Shown here: one piece after another, positions 27,925 through 38,492 of the stretch
Layout: each line of letters opens with the position of its first letter
Position numbering within the stretch: the stretch's first letter is position 1
From: Periplaneta americana
Lineage: Eukaryota > Arthropoda > Insecta > Blattodea > Blattidae
Reading direction: 5' to 3'
Length of the DNA: 64,000 bases
NCBI RefSeq assembly: GCF_040183065.1
Contig: NW_027185566.1
Coordinates: forward strand, 248,001 to 312,000
Notes under the pieces: generated by a model
What the model saw: only the letters and a program-made list of their open reading frames with translations
Databases searched by the model: none
Told to the model about the DNA's origin: nothing
Program-made: the position numbers and the translations under genes

Positions 27925-29073
27925 CTATTTTTGAGTAACTTGTACTTCTATTTTACTATGAAGAGTTTGTAAAATCAGTTTATCACCCAATTGAATGGGA
28001 GTATCTGGAACAAAAGGTTTAGAATTTTTTGTTAAAATCACAGCATAACCTTTTTTAAAAATACTCTCTGGATTCAATTGTTTTAATGTTTTTCCCAAAT
28101 ATTCTAATTGAAGCTCTTTTTGTTGAAGTTTTGTATAAAGACTTTGTTGTAATTGTTCTTTCACTACTTCTAGGTGGAGTGAAAATCTGTCTAGAGTATG
28201 CACTAAATTTTGTATGAATAGGTGGATAAATGTGTCTAACTTATCTTGAATTTTTTGTCTATAAGAAAATAAACTGTAAGCTGCTGCGGAAGGGGTTGCG
28301 TATCTTTGAGCACAGACGAAATCGGTGAGTGTATAGTCCTGTTCGTGTCCAATAGCACTGAGTACAGGCAGTGGATATTTTGCGATAAAACGAACTAAAT
28401 TTTCGTCATTAAAGCTCCAAAGATCTTCATAAGCTCCACCTCCTCGTGTAATTAAAACAACTTGTTGATCCTTTATTTTTTGTGCTGCCTTGAGAGAAAG
28501 GATAACAGATGAAGCGGTCTGTTCTCCTTGCATTAAAGTGGGAATAATAGTAATCTCCACATTACCTACGGTTCTTTCGGTTATAAGAGAAAGGAAATCT
28601 TTTAAAGCAGCTCCATTAAGAGATGTGATGACAACCAATTTTGTGAGTATTTCAGGGATAGTAAATTGCTTTTGAGAGAGGAATAAACCTTCTTTTTCCA
28701 ATGTTTCTTTCAATAGAGTGAGGTCATAGTGAATATTACCTTGACCTTGAGCGGAGATATAATAAGTCTGAAAACTAATTTTTCCTGTTTTTATGTAGCT
28801 AGTAACTGTGCCAAGAGCATAAACAAAATCTCCTATCTTGAGTTTCAAAAATTCGGGTTTTACTAAATTTTTAAAAACTACCCCATCTATTTGGGCACGA
28901 CTATCTTTTAAACTAAAATAGATGTGCCCTGTATGATGTTTAGTAAAAGAAGCAATTTCTCCTTTAATTCTTACAAACCCAACTTGACCGTCTAACGCGT
29001 CTCGGATTTGTTCATTAACTTGGTAAATTTCTAAATATCCATCGTGAGTGGGTAAGGTTGGCAATTTTGTCAT
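27925..29073 (-). CDS. xseA: Exodeoxyribonuclease VII large subunit
   Basis: A 382-residue XseA, the catalytic chain of the single-strand-specific nuclease exo VII. An OB-fold DNA-binding domain is at the N-terminus (VGFVRIKGEIASFTKHHTGHIYFSLKD). The catalytic core contains ALKDFLSL, VILITRGGG-type RGGGAYEDLWSFNDE and PVLSAIGHEQDYTLTDFVC. A helical coiled-coil region and a C-terminal strand segment follow (ESIFKKGYAVI). It is somewhat shorter than the E. coli chain (456). The small subunit gene xseB, often adjacent, is not next to it. It overlaps lon by 4 nt. Confidence 0.94.
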   Translation of the reverse strand: MTKLPTLPTHDGYLEIYQVNEQIRDALDGQVGFVRIKGEIASFTKHHTGHIYFSLKDSRAQIDGVVFKNLVKPEFLKLKIGDFVYALGTVTSYIKTGKISFQTYYISAQGQGNIHYDLTLLKETLEKEGLFLSQKQFTIPEILTKLVVITSLNGAALKDFLSLITERTVGNVEITIIPTLMQGEQTASSVILSLKAAQKIKDQQVVLITRGGGAYEDLWSFNDENLVRFIAKYPLPVLSAIGHEQDYTLTDFVCAQRYATPSAAAYSLFSYRQKIQDKLDTFIHLFIQNLVHTLDRFSLHLEVVKEQLQQSLYTKLQQKELQLEYLGKTLKQLNPESIFKKGYAVILTKNSKPFVPDTPIQLGDKLILQTLHSKIEVQVTQK

Positions 29074-31463
29074 GGAAATAAAATCCCTAAAACATCTTCA
29101 AATGTTTGAACAGGATGGTAGGTAATATGCTTTTTTACAATTTCAGGAATCTCTTCAATGTCTTTTTTATTTTCGAAAGGCATAATAATGTTTCCAATTC
29201 CTGCTCTTACTGCAGCAATAGATTTTTCTTTGAGCCCACCAATAGGGAGTACAGCCCCTGTAAGTGTAAGTTCTCCTGTCATAGCATAGTTTTGCGGAAC
29301 TTTTTTATGAGTCAGTAAAGAATACATAGCAGTAGCCATAGTAATTCCAGCAGAAGGACCATCTTTAGGAACTGCACCAGCAGGAACATGGAGATGGAGC
29401 ATATTTTCATCTAAAATATTTAAAGAGATTTTATGTTTTTTGGCGATTCCACGAATGTAACTGTAAGCAATACTAGTAGATTCTTGCATCACGGCTCCTA
29501 GTTGACCCGTGATTTTAAGTCCACCAGCCTTATTAGGAACGAGGATAGATTCGATATACAAAGTATCTCCTCCCATAGAAGTCCAAGCTAAACCAATACT
29601 AATACCGGGTGTACGAATTCTTTTTTTCTCATCCTGAGCAAAAATTTCTGGACCTAAAAATTCGGGAAGATCTTCGGCATCTATTTTACTAGGAAAATCT
29701 TCTCCTTTAACTTTTCTAAAAGCAATTTTTCTGCAAAGTTTACCTATTTGTTGCTCAAAATTTCGGATCCCAGCCTCACGACTATATTTTTCTGCAATAT
29801 AAATGTAGGCTTTTTTAGTGAGGACAATCTCATCTGGTAAAAGTCCATTTTCTTTGAGCTGTTTTGAAATGATATGAGTTTTTCCTATCATGTATTTTTC
29901 TTCTGGGATGTATCCAGAGAGTTGAATAATTTCCATCCGATCTAAAAGAGGGGCGGGTATAGTGGAAAGTGTGTTGGCTGTTGTAATAAAAAGAACTTCA
30001 CTAATATCAAACGGTAAGTCTAAGTAATGATCACGAAAGTTATAATTTTGTTCTGGATCTAAAACTTCCAACAGAGCCGATGAAGGATCTCCTTGATAAG
30101 AAGAGCCGATTTTATCAATTTCGTCAATCATAAAAACGGGGTTTTTTGCTTTAACAGTCTTTAATCCTTGAATAATTTTTCCTGGCATAGCTCCAATATA
30201 GGTTCTTCTGTGTCCTTTTATTTCAGCTTCATCTCTCATACCACCTACAGAGAATCTAAAAAAAGGTCGTTTTAGAGAATCAGCAATAGCTTTACCTAGA
30301 GAAGTTTTTCCAACTCCAGGAGGTCCTACAAAACAAATCACGGTTCCTTTGGTATTTTTTTTGAGTTTATGAACGGCTAAGAATTCCAAAATACGATTTT
30401 TTACATCGTCTAATCCATAATGTCGATCATTGAGAATACGAGTGGCTGTATTCAGGCTAACATTTTCTCGCACGGCTTTATCCCAAGGTAAAGACAAAGC
30501 CAAATCCAAATAGTTCAAGATTACGGTATACTCGGGTGAACGAGGATCCATACTCTGAAGTTTTTCAATTTGTGCTTCTAAATTTTCCCGAGCCTCCGGA
30601 GTCAGTATTTTTTGAATTTCTTCAAATTTTTCTCGAAATTTACCAACTTCTTGAGTTTTTGGATCTGTGTCAATACCCAATTCTTGTTGAATGGCTTTGA
30701 GTTGTTCCCGCAGAAAAAAGTCTCTCTGTTGCCTTTCTACTTTTTGGTTGATTTGATTCATAAGTTTTTCTTGTAGTCTCATCACTCCCAGTTTTTCTTC
30801 TAAGAGAATGGCGATTTTTTCCAAACGATTACGAACATCTATTGTTTCCAAAATATCTTGTAATTTTTCTTTATCTACGTCAGTAATAATGGAAGCAATA
30901 AAATCGGCAGCACGAGAATAGCTATCTGCATTTTGTATTGCAATTTTAATTTGTTCTGCTAGAAATGGATTTGTTTTACCCAGGTAATCCATTTGGTCAG
31001 AAATTGTATTGATAAGAACTTTAGATTCCAAATCTTCTTTTTGTTCAATTTCTTCTATATGCTTAATTTCTGCTTTAATGAGTGGTTCTGTTTGGAGAAC
31101 ATCCATAAGTTCTACCCTATTAAAGCAGTTGACCATAATATTAATGGCTCCATTGGGTAGAAATATTCTTTTAACGATTCTTCCAATACTTCCTACTGGG
31201 TAGAGCATATTGGGAGTTATTTCATCTATGGGGAGTCTTTCAAAATCTTTTTTTACGAGAAAAAATCCCATAAATTGACCTGCTCGTAACTCCTTATCCA
31301 GTTCCTGAGTAAGATTTTCGTTAGCTATGGCAATAGGAACCATAATTCCAGGAAAGATAGGTTGTGTAAACACTGGTAAGATAGTGAGCACATCTGGAAT
31401 TCTAGTATTATTTAATGGGACAACAGACTGAGAGTCTTGGATATTGTCTTGTTCATCAATCAT
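29070..31463 (-). CDS. lon: ATP-dependent protease Lon
   Basis: A 797-residue LonA protease that degrades damaged and regulatory proteins in the cytoplasm. The N-terminal substrate-binding domain is followed by a coiled-coil region (about 180-290), the AAA+ domain with [11 protein letters not shown] and [10 protein letters not shown], and the C-terminal serine-lysine protease domain with PKDGPSAGI (catalytic Ser) and [10 protein letters not shown] (catalytic Lys). I start it at the ATG at 31463, which has AAGGAG seven bases upstream; an in-frame reading to 31523 adds 20 unsupported residues. It has its own 224-bp upstream gap after clpX, unlike the tightly packed neighbours. Confidence 0.97.
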   Translation of the reverse strand: MIDEQDNIQDSQSVVPLNNTRIPDVLTILPVFTQPIFPGIMVPIAIANENLTQELDKELRAGQFMGFFLVKKDFERLPIDEITPNMLYPVGSIGRIVKRIFLPNGAINIMVNCFNRVELMDVLQTEPLIKAEIKHIEEIEQKEDLESKVLINTISDQMDYLGKTNPFLAEQIKIAIQNADSYSRAADFIASIITDVDKEKLQDILETIDVRNRLEKIAILLEEKLGVMRLQEKLMNQINQKVERQQRDFFLREQLKAIQQELGIDTDPKTQEVGKFREKFEEIQKILTPEARENLEAQIEKLQSMDPRSPEYTVILNYLDLALSLPWDKAVRENVSLNTATRILNDRHYGLDDVKNRILEFLAVHKLKKNTKGTVICFVGPPGVGKTSLGKAIADSLKRPFFRFSVGGMRDEAEIKGHRRTYIGAMPGKIIQGLKTVKAKNPVFMIDEIDKIGSSYQGDPSSALLEVLDPEQNYNFRDHYLDLPFDISEVLFITTANTLSTIPAPLLDRMEIIQLSGYIPEEKYMIGKTHIISKQLKENGLLPDEIVLTKKAYIYIAEKYSREAGIRNFEQQIGKLCRKIAFRKVKGEDFPSKIDAEDLPEFLGPEIFAQDEKKRIRTPGISIGLAWTSMGGDTLYIESILVPNKAGGLKITGQLGAVMQESTSIAYSYIRGIAKKHKISLNILDENMLHLHVPAGAVPKDGPSAGITMATAMYSLLTHKKVPQNYAMTGELTLTGAVLPIGGLKEKSIAAVRAGIGNIIMPFENKKDIEEIPEIVKKHITYHPVQTFEDVLGILFP

Positions 31464-31553
31464 GTAAATACTCCTTATGCATCTATTGAGAAAGAGGCGA
31501 AGATTTTTTAGGAAAGTTAACAACTTTTTTCTGAATAATTTCTCATATTCCTA

Positions 31554-31581
31554 AATATAATATAAGATATTTCTGTTGCAA
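31554..31581 (-). promoter_or_regulatory. Candidate promoter for lon-xseA
   Basis: On the minus strand TTGCAA (31581-31576) and TATATT (31559-31554) are 16 bases apart, giving a leader of roughly 80 nt before the lon start. The enclosing 224-bp clpX-lon gap is the longest non-coding stretch in the window. It also contains a repeated GATTCT hexamer about 15 bases apart (31594-31615), upstream of the -35. No CIRCE element (the HrcA operator) is visible. AT-richness makes chance matches likely. Confidence 0.4.
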
Positions 31582-31687
31582 AATAGAATAGCTCGATTCT
31601 CAGCGACTTGATTCTTCCAAAAATAAGAAATACTATCCAAATAAAGATACCAAAACTTTTTTAATAGCTAATTTTTGTATAAACTTC

Positions 31688-32944
31688 TCAGTTAGTTTCA
31701 GGAAATTCTTTCTTCACGAGAGTTTCTGTAATTTTTACTTTATTAGTTTTGCCAGAAGGAAGTGAAAACATCATATCAATTAAGAGTTCTTCTATAATAG
31801 ATCTTAGTCCTCTAGCACCAATTTTCCTCTTAAAAGCCAAATGGGCTATGTAATTTATGGCTTGTGGTTCAAATTCTAAAATAACTCCATCCATTTTGAA
31901 AAGTGCCTGATATTGTTTTATAATAGAATCCTTAGGTTGAGTGAGAATATTTTTGTAGGCTTCAATATCTAAGTCTTGGAGTTGTGTAATAATGGGCAAA
32001 CGACCCACAAATTCTGGAATTAAACCAAACTGAATCAAATCGTCTGGAGTAATTTTATGAGATATTATCTTTTGCTTTTTTTGTTCGGAAGGTGTCTGAA
32101 AACCCAGTGTTTTCTGTTGGGTTCTTTGTGCCATAATTTTTTCTAGCCCTACAAAAGCCCCCCCACAAATAAACAGTATATTTTGTGTGTTAATCTGAAT
32201 ATTCGCTTTCTGTGGGTGTTTTCTACCACCTTGAGGCGGAACGGAAGCTACAGTTCCTTCTATAATTTTGAGTAAAGCCTGTTGTACCCCTTCACCAGAA
32301 ACATCTCTGGTGATAGATGCGGATTCAGATTTTCTCCCAATTTTGTCTATTTCATCAATATAGATAATCCCCATTTGTGCTCGTTCAATTGCTTTTGGAT
32401 CTTCCACATCTCCTGCGTTTTGGATAAGATAAAGGAGGATATTTTCTACGTCTTCTCCTACATAACCTGCTTGTGTTAGGGTGGTGGCATCAGCGATGGC
32501 AAATGGAACATTTAAAATTTTAGCTAAAGTTTTGGCTAAAAGAGTTTTTCCTGTTCCAGAAGAACCCACCATAAGAATATTGCTTTTTTCAATTTCTATA
32601 AAATCTTCTTTGTCTTTATGAAGAGACTTTTGATACAATATCCTCTTATAATGGTTGTATACAGCCACACAAAGATGTTTTTTTGCATCATCTTGTCCGA
32701 TGACATAATCATCCAACATAGATTTAATTTTTTCGGGTGTAGGAAGATCTGTCAGAGCAGTCAGAGATTTTTTTTCTCTTTCTACGGTTTGAGATTTTTT
32801 TTCTAACATGCTGGCAGAAGTCTCTACACAATCATTACAAATAAAAGCCCCATCTCCAGAAATCAGACTATCCACTTCGTGAAAAGGTCTTCCACAGAAA
32901 GAACATACGGGGATAGGATTTTTTTCTTTGCCTTTATTACTCAT
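31688..32944 (-). CDS. clpX: ATP-dependent Clp protease ATP-binding subunit ClpX
   Basis: A 418-residue AAA+ unfoldase that feeds substrates to ClpP. The N-terminal zinc-binding domain has two CxxC pairs (CSFCGRP and CNDCVE). The Walker A is [12 protein letters not shown], Walker B is IIYIDEIDK, and sensor and arginine-finger regions follow ([11 protein letters not shown], the pore-2 and sensor region, and [13 protein letters not shown]). Length is typical. It lies 11 nt after clpP, the classic tig-clpP-clpX order. Confidence 0.98.
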   Translation of the reverse strand: MSNKGKEKNPIPVCSFCGRPFHEVDSLISGDGAFICNDCVETSASMLEKKSQTVEREKKSLTALTDLPTPEKIKSMLDDYVIGQDDAKKHLCVAVYNHYKRILYQKSLHKDKEDFIEIEKSNILMVGSSGTGKTLLAKTLAKILNVPFAIADATTLTQAGYVGEDVENILLYLIQNAGDVEDPKAIERAQMGIIYIDEIDKIGRKSESASITRDVSGEGVQQALLKIIEGTVASVPPQGGRKHPQKANIQINTQNILFICGGAFVGLEKIMAQRTQQKTLGFQTPSEQKKQKIISHKITPDDLIQFGLIPEFVGRLPIITQLQDLDIEAYKNILTQPKDSIIKQYQALFKMDGVILEFEPQAINYIAHLAFKRKIGARGLRSIIEELLIDMMFSLPSGKTNKVKITETLVKKEFPETN

Positions 32945-32955
32945 GTTGTACCCAA

Positions 32956-33552
32956 TTATTTATTTGAGGAAGGTTTTCTTTCCATAATAGCATCAATGAG
33001 TCCATATTCTATGGCTTGTTTAGGGGACATAAAATTATCACGATCCGTATCTTTTTCCAGTTGTTTTACAGTTTTACCAGTGTGGTTGGAAAGAATTTCG
33101 TTGAGCATCAGTTTAATTCTCAACATTTCTTGAGTTTGGATTTCAATATCCCTGGCTTGTCCCTGAGCTCCCCCTAGAGGCTGGTGAATCATAATTCTGG
33201 CATTGGGCAGTGCAAATCGTTTCCCTTTTTCTCCTGCAGATAAAAGTACGGCACCCATACTGGCCGCCTGTCCAACACACACAGTATTGATGGCAGGTTT
33301 GATAAGTTGCATAGTATCATAAATAGCTAACCCTGCAGTTACAGATCCTCCAGGAGAATTTATATAAATAAAAATATCCTTTTCTGGATCCTCAGATTCT
33401 AGAAATAAGAGCTGTGCCACAATTAAATTGGCTAGGTGGTCATCAATGGCTTCTCCTAAAAGGATAATCCTCTCTTTGAGCAAACGAGAATAAATATCAT
33501 AAGAGCGTTCGCCCCGTTCTGTTTTTTCGATAACAATAGGTACTAAAGGCAT
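32956..33552 (-). CDS. clpP: ATP-dependent Clp protease proteolytic subunit ClpP
   Basis: A 198-residue serine protease that forms the tetradecameric chamber served by ClpX. The catalytic triad is visible: Ser in [14 protein letters not shown] (about residue 99), His in [12 protein letters not shown] (about 124) and Asp in [12 protein letters not shown] (about 172). The oxyanion glycine-rich strand [16 protein letters not shown] is intact. It starts one base after the tig stop codon. Confidence 0.98.
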   Translation of the reverse strand: MPLVPIVIEKTERGERSYDIYSRLLKERIILLGEAIDDHLANLIVAQLLFLESEDPEKDIFIYINSPGGSVTAGLAIYDTMQLIKPAINTVCVGQAASMGAVLLSAGEKGKRFALPNARIMIHQPLGGAQGQARDIEIQTQEMLRIKLMLNEILSNHTGKTVKQLEKDTDRDNFMSPKQAIEYGLIDAIMERKPSSNK

Positions 33553-33553
33553 A

Positions 33554-34882
33554 TTAGGCTCCTAAATTTTGATGCTCCATAGTTTTGGATTCTGTCTCTT
33601 TAAACTTAACCTTTTCTTTGAGGGTATAGGCAAGTTTTTGTACTAAAAGTTGATTTTTTAAATCCGCTTTTTTAGAAGGGTTTTGTTTATAAAAATCTAC
33701 AATTTCCTTTCTGTTAGGAATTTCTTGTTGGGCTATTTGATGGATAAAATTTTCTACCTCTTCTTCGGTAGCTTCAATATTGTTATGTTTAATCAATTCT
33801 TGACTTACTAAAAATTTTTCTACAGTTTCCTTGGCATCGCTTCTTACTTCTGCAATAAATTCTTCATCGCTGAAGCCTTTATCTTTAGTATACTGTTCAA
33901 ATGAACCATTTTTCATGATGTCCTGTAATTTTTTTTGTAACTGATGCTGTGTTTGAGATAGAATAACTTTTTCTCCAATGGAGAAAGTAGAAATCTTAGC
34001 AATGGCATCGGAAATATTATCTGCTGTATCAAAAAGCCCTTTCATTTCAGCTCTTGTTTTGAGTACTTTTTTAATTTCTTCTTTCAATGCCTCTATAGTA
34101 TCAAATCCAAATTTTTTTGCAAGCTCATCATTTATTTCGGGAGCATTTACTGTTCTTCCTTCTATGGGAGTAAAAGTTACTGTTACTGTTCTATCCGCTA
34201 ATTCTGGATCATTGTAAAATGCAGAAAATGTAATAGTTTCGGTATAAGTTTGCCCTAAATTTTTATCGATAAGCCGGGAGGTAAATTCAAACTGTGGATC
34301 ATTTTTCTTAACCATGACATAGTGAGTTGTTTCGCCTCTTTTAAACTCTTCAGAGTCAATGCTGTACCTTACCTGCACAAAGTCACCTAGTTGAATGGGG
34401 CCCTCCAAATCGTGATACTGTGCATGAAGTTGGGCTAATGCGTCTAATTCCTTCTCTACTAAATCAGCTTCATTGTAGGAATAAGTTACCTGTGTTGGTT
34501 GAATATTATCAATATCACCCAAAGATTTAATATAAGGGGAAATTTCCACCTTAAGTTTTAAGGTCAAATCTTCTTCCAAGGTAAAATGATCATATCCAGA
34601 AATCTCTGGTGTAGCTATAGGATTAATATTGTGTTCCTTAATCATGGCATCGTAAATAGTTGGAAAAATTGCATTGATAGTTTCATAACGGATTTCAGAA
34701 CTGTAAACACTTTGGACTAAATTTAAAGGAGCTTTTCCTTTTCTAAAACCTTTAATGGTTGCTTTTTGTTGGACTTTATCTGTACTCTCTTTATAGTAAT
34801 TATTGACTGTTTCTTTATCAATTATGGTAACAACATCCACAATCCCATCTTCTGTTTCTGTAATCTGCATATCTTTTATCAT
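33554..34882 (-). CDS. tig: Trigger factor
   Basis: A 442-residue ribosome-associated chaperone. The N-terminal ribosome-binding domain carries a version of the G-F-R-x-G-K-x-P signature ([13 protein letters not shown]). An FKBP-type domain comes next ([15 protein letters not shown], about 160-245), and a long helical C-terminal substrate domain follows. Several aromatic isomerase-site residues look diverged, which is common. I choose ATG 34882 because GGAG lies six bases upstream; two in-frame ATG codons lie further upstream without a better site. Confidence 0.93.
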   Translation of the reverse strand: MIKDMQITETEDGIVDVVTIIDKETVNNYYKESTDKVQQKATIKGFRKGKAPLNLVQSVYSSEIRYETINAIFPTIYDAMIKEHNINPIATPEISGYDHFTLEEDLTLKLKVEISPYIKSLGDIDNIQPTQVTYSYNEADLVEKELDALAQLHAQYHDLEGPIQLGDFVQVRYSIDSEEFKRGETTHYVMVKKNDPQFEFTSRLIDKNLGQTYTETITFSAFYNDPELADRTVTVTFTPIEGRTVNAPEINDELAKKFGFDTIEALKEEIKKVLKTRAEMKGLFDTADNISDAIAKISTFSIGEKVILSQTQHQLQKKLQDIMKNGSFEQYTKDKGFSDEEFIAEVRSDAKETVEKFLVSQELIKHNNIEATEEEVENFIHQIAQQEIPNRKEIVDFYKQNPSKKADLKNQLLVQKLAYTLKEKVKFKETESKTMEHQNLGA

Positions 34883-34952
34883 AGAAAACTCCATTTTATT
34901 TGGTACAACCGCCATAAAAGATACTTAAAATATTCAACAAAGAGAAATGAAA

Positions 34953-35297
34953 TTAGGGAGTTTGATTGGAGTTAGGCGTAGAATTGGAAACAGAACTATT
35001 ACTTGAAACTACAGAGTTGGCAAATTGTTGCTGTTTGTATTGATCTACCTTTTCTAAAAAGGTATCGTATTTTTCTGGGGTGTCTGTAAGTTCTCGTAAC
35101 GCATTGTAATAGACTCTTCTTTTGGCTTCTGTATTTAGTCCGTATTCTTGAATAATTTTTTCCGTTTCTACAGAAGTCGACAGCTCCGTTGCAACATAAA
35201 TCCTAACAATATCGCTTTCTGTAAAATTCCTATTATTATTACGCTGACAAGCACTTGTAATAAAAATCAAAAATAACAATAAAAAAATTTTCTTCAT
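34953..35297 (-). CDS. Small putative lipoprotein of unknown function
   Basis: A 114-residue protein starting MKKIFLLLFLIFITSAC: a short signal peptide ending in a lipobox-like I-T-S-A-C, so the Cys near residue 17 is probably lipid-modified. The mature part is helical and charged, then runs into a Q/S/N-rich tail (from about residue 90) of low complexity. It begins a few bases after the nadD stop, and a GTG two codons upstream could be the start instead. The tail suggests a flexible surface or periplasmic extension. No family recognised. Confidence 0.7.
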   Translation of the reverse strand: MKKIFLLLFLIFITSACQRNNNRNFTESDIVRIYVATELSTSVETEKIIQEYGLNTEAKRRVYYNALRELTDTPEKYDTFLEKVDQYKQQQFANSVVSSNSSVSNSTPNSNQTP

Positions 35298-35303
35298 AAA
35301 CAC

Positions 35304-35891
35304 CTATTGGTAAAGTTGTTTCACCTCAATATATTCGGCTACTTTTTGGGGGAGTAAAGCTTTTAGATCGGAATTTATTTTTGAAAAACGGATTTGAGTG
35401 GAGGAAATGTCTAAGATATTTTCTTGTAAAATATGAAAGGACTTTGGGTACTGTTCTAAAATAAAAGTGTACTGTTCAGAAAATGTATTTTTTCTTGGAA
35501 CAATGATAAATTCTACATTTTCTATAATAGAGTTAAAATTTTTCCACTTATCTAAATTGGGTAAAATATCGCTTCCTGCTATAAAGTATAATTTACTTTG
35601 TGGATAGCATTTTTTAAAGTACTGAATAGTTTGATATGTGTAATGGACTATTTTTTCTCTCACTTCTATATCTGATATTATGAAATATGGATAAGGTTCC
35701 AGAGCCAATTTTATCATGTGTACTCGATCTTTTACAGGGGCAGTATTTTGCTGTGTTTTAAATGGAGAACAGTAATTAGGAATAAAAATAACTCGATCTA
35801 AATCCATTTTTTGTTTTGCTAGCAGAGCTAGTTGAATATGCCCTAGATGGATGGGATCAAATGTCCCCCCAAGCAATCCGATGTTTTTCAT
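35304..35891 (-). CDS. nadD: Nicotinate-nucleotide adenylyltransferase
   Basis: A 195-residue enzyme joining nicotinate mononucleotide to AMP, giving deamido-NAD. The nucleotidyltransferase signature GGTFDPIHLGH is at residues 7-17, and the C-terminal ISSTQIR motif is present (reads ISSTQIRFSK). The ATG at 35891 follows GGTGATT; an ATG three codons earlier is possible. It is first in the long minus-strand run containing the Clp and Lon genes. It connects functionally to pncB and nadK in this window. Confidence 0.95.
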   Translation of the reverse strand: MKNIGLLGGTFDPIHLGHIQLALLAKQKMDLDRVIFIPNYCSPFKTQQNTAPVKDRVHMIKLALEPYPYFIISDIEVREKIVHYTYQTIQYFKKCYPQSKLYFIAGSDILPNLDKWKNFNSIIENVEFIIVPRKNTFSEQYTFILEQYPKSFHILQENILDISSTQIRFSKINSDLKALLPQKVAEYIEVKQLYQ

Positions 35892-35990
35892 AATCACCAT
35901 TTTTTGTAAGTTATTTTAAAAATAAAGATTTTGATATTAAATTTACTAAAAAAATGAAAATGAAAGATAAAAACTGGAATTGGGGTGTAT

Positions 35991-37433
35991 ATGTACGATA
36001 TGGTCATTGGTTTGGAAGTCCATGTGCAAATGAATACAAAAACAAAGATATTTTGTAGTTGTTCTACAGAATTTACAAATCAACCAAATTCTCACACTTG
36101 TCCTGTTTGTCAAGGGCATCCTGGAGTTTTACCCATTCTTAACAAAATGGCTATACAAAAAGCGGTACAAGCAGCGTTAGCAACTCATTGCACCGTAAAT
36201 CAAGAGTCTTTGTTTGATAGAAAGGGATATTTTTATCCCGATCTTCCTAAAGGATACCAAATTACGCAATTTTATAAACCCATTTGTGAGAATGGTTATG
36301 TAGAAATTGAAAAAGCGAATGGAGAAAAGAAAAAAATTGGTATTCACCATATCCATGTAGAAGAAGATGCTGGAAAACTGATTCATGGTGAGAATGGTAT
36401 AATGGAAAGTTATGTGGATTTAAATCGTGCCTCTACACCGTTGTTGGAAATTGTGAGTCAGCCGGAGATGACATCTGTGGAAGATGCTGTACTTTATGCT
36501 ACCAAATTAAGACAAATTATGATGTATGCAGGAGTTACGGATGGAAGTATGCAAGAAGGCTCTGTTCGATTCGACTTAAATCTTTCTTTAAAGCCTCAAG
36601 GTTCTGACATTTTTGGGACGAGAACCGAAACAAAAAATCTTAATTCTTTTACAGCACTTCGTAAAGCTATTGAAATGGAGTATGACCGTCAAGCAGAAAT
36701 TTTAAATAGTGGAGAAAAAGTGGAGCAGGAAACTCGCCTTTTCAATTTGGATAAGATGGAAAGTCGATCTTTGCGAAAAAAAGGTGAAGGAGAAGAGGGG
36801 TATTTATATTTCAGAGAACCAGATATCCCTGTTGTTAAAGTTTCAAATGAGTGGTTGAAAGAAATTCAACAAAGTATGCCTCCTCTTCCTGATGACTACT
36901 TAAAAGAGTTGTTGGACACTTACAACATTAAGAGGGACGATGCTGAGATTCTTCTTTCTGAAAAAGATTATGTACTATTTTTTAAAGCTGCGGTTGTAGG
37001 AAACGAAAAAGAGGCACAAAAGGTGGCTAATTTTTTTCTTACAGACCTTTTGAGACTTCTGAAGGATAAGAAACTGGAAATATCGCAAATCCCTTTGACA
37101 GGAGAGAATTTTGGATCGATTTTCCAGTATATCCAAAAAGGAGAAATTTCTTTAAAAATTGCCAAAGATATTTTACCACTGATGTTGGAAACAAACAAAA
37201 CTCCGGCTGAAATTATTAAAGAGCAGGGATTGGTTCAGATTTCAGATATCGGTGCTATTGAAAGCATAGTTCAAGAAATTCTAGCCCAGAATCAAGAAAA
37301 TGTTCAAATGTACAAGTCAGGTAAAACACAAGTTTTTGGATTTTTTGTGGGGCAGGTCATGAAAGCTTCTAAAGGTCAGGCTAATCCATCTGTAGTTAAT
37401 GATCTTTTGAAAAAACTTTTGGATGAATGTTGA
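35991..37433 (+). CDS. gatB: Aspartyl/glutamyl-tRNA amidotransferase subunit B
   Basis: A 480-residue GatB, the kinase and tRNA-binding chain of GatCAB, which turns Glu-tRNAGln (and Asp-tRNAAsn) into the amide. The N-terminal motif GLEVHVQMNTKTKIFCSC and the zinc cysteines (CSC, then CPVCQGHPG) are present, followed by YFYPDLPKGYQITQ and the tail/YqeY-like helical region (about 330-480). I take ATG 35991, which follows GGGG; a GTG two codons earlier is in frame. gatA and gatC are not in the window, so the complex genes are dispersed. Confidence 0.96.
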   Translation: MYDMVIGLEVHVQMNTKTKIFCSCSTEFTNQPNSHTCPVCQGHPGVLPILNKMAIQKAVQAALATHCTVNQESLFDRKGYFYPDLPKGYQITQFYKPICENGYVEIEKANGEKKKIGIHHIHVEEDAGKLIHGENGIMESYVDLNRASTPLLEIVSQPEMTSVEDAVLYATKLRQIMMYAGVTDGSMQEGSVRFDLNLSLKPQGSDIFGTRTETKNLNSFTALRKAIEMEYDRQAEILNSGEKVEQETRLFNLDKMESRSLRKKGEGEEGYLYFREPDIPVVKVSNEWLKEIQQSMPPLPDDYLKELLDTYNIKRDDAEILLSEKDYVLFFKAAVVGNEKEAQKVANFFLTDLLRLLKDKKLEISQIPLTGENFGSIFQYIQKGEISLKIAKDILPLMLETNKTPAEIIKEQGLVQISDIGAIESIVQEILAQNQENVQMYKSGKTQVFGFFVGQVMKASKGQANPSVVNDLLKKLLDEC

Positions 37434-37789
37434 TGAGCCTAGAAAAGGAAATACAAAACTGGTTAAAATCTGAAGAATTTGTTGCTTTTTACCAAAAGGC
37501 GGAGTATACTATGGCTTTGACTTTGGATGGTCAAGGCGAGAATTTGGACCATTTGCAAGGACATCTCATAGAGATGGGACGTCGGTATAATCATTTTATT
37601 TTTACAGTGACTGAGGATGTTATTGTTAAAGCACAAAAACGAGGTTTATTGAAAGATCAGATGATTGCTTCTGCTACTCGTCAATTTATTGCAGATTTAG
37701 AGAAGAGTATTCAAAGAGAGTATCCTTTGGTGTTTTCCTTTTTTTTAAGCTATCGAGAAAAAGCCAAGGAAACGAAAAAAACTCATTAA
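37433..37789 (+). CDS. Small helical protein of unknown function between gatB and comF
   Basis: A 118-residue protein with no signal peptide and no membrane helix. It appears to be a mixed alpha/beta fold with a charged C-terminal helix ending in a basic tail (KAKETKKTH). The ATG shares a base with the gatB stop (TGATG), and comF begins 2 nt after its own stop, so it is inside a tight operon. Motifs such as GENLDHLQGHLIEMGRRYNHF do not match a family I know. It is real by packing and codon use, but the function is open. Confidence 0.7.
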   Translation: MSLEKEIQNWLKSEEFVAFYQKAEYTMALTLDGQGENLDHLQGHLIEMGRRYNHFIFTVTEDVIVKAQKRGLLKDQMIASATRQFIADLEKSIQREYPLVFSFFLSYREKAKETKKTH

Positions 37790-37790
37790 T

Positions 37791-38474
37791 ATGCGCCAAA
37801 AATTAGTTTCTATTTTGGGTTCTATTTTTCCTCTTTACTGCCATTGTTGTGATACTCTGATCACTTCTGCCTATAAAACGGGATTTTACTATTGTGAGAT
37901 TTGCTATGAGAAGGTTCAGAAGATTTTTGATTTAGTGGAACTGTACAGAAAAGATCTGAATGGGAAATGCTCCAATTTTTTTAGTGTGATTGATTATCAT
38001 CAACTTAAAGCGGAACTAGATCTAGTTTCTGCGATTAAAAGGGATAATAAATCATTTTTACTTAGGCAGTTATTATTGGAAATTCCAACACTGGAGGGGC
38101 TTCCTAAACCAGACGAAATTTTATTTATCCCTTTATCATTTAGAAAATACTTAGAAAGGGGTTTTAATCCTTCCTATCTTATAGCTCAGTTTTTAGGGCG
38201 TTATTTTGGAGTGCCTGTACGCAAATTGCTTAAAAAGAAAGATGTTCTAGCTCAAAGTTCCAAAAATAGGAAAGAAAGGCTACAAAGTATGGAGGAAAAT
38301 ATCTTTCAGATAAAAACTTGGAAATACCCCTTAAAAAACACAAAATCTGTACTTGTTGTGGACGATATTATTACTACAGGAGCGACTCTTTCTAATGTTG
38401 CAGGAATTTTAGAAAAATTTTATCCAGAAAACACAAAGATCATAGGATTTGGGTTATTTCATTCCGAAGGGTGA
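37791..38474 (+). CDS. comF: ComF-family phosphoribosyltransferase-like protein
   Basis: A 227-residue ComF/GntX-like protein. The N-terminus has zinc-finger-type cysteines (CHCC near residue 17, then CEIC near 35). The C-terminal half is a type I phosphoribosyltransferase fold with FIPLSFRKYLERGFNPS, the QSSKNRKERLQ segment and the PRPP loop VLVVDDIITTGATL. In naturally competent bacteria ComF helps handle incoming single-stranded DNA. The exact substrate is not known. It ends 18 nt from the convergent STAS gene. Confidence 0.88.
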   Translation: MRQKLVSILGSIFPLYCHCCDTLITSAYKTGFYYCEICYEKVQKIFDLVELYRKDLNGKCSNFFSVIDYHQLKAELDLVSAIKRDNKSFLLRQLLLEIPTLEGLPKPDEILFIPLSFRKYLERGFNPSYLIAQFLGRYFGVPVRKLLKKKDVLAQSSKNRKERLQSMEENIFQIKTWKYPLKNTKSVLVVDDIITTGATLSNVAGILEKFYPENTKIIGFGLFHSEG

Positions 38475-38492
38475 AAATGACCAGTATGGAAT

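Noticed and set aside
31594-31615. CIRCE or CtsR heat-shock operator upstream of lon
   Set aside because: Only a 6-base direct repeat is present; neither the CIRCE inverted repeat nor the CtsR heptad repeat is found.
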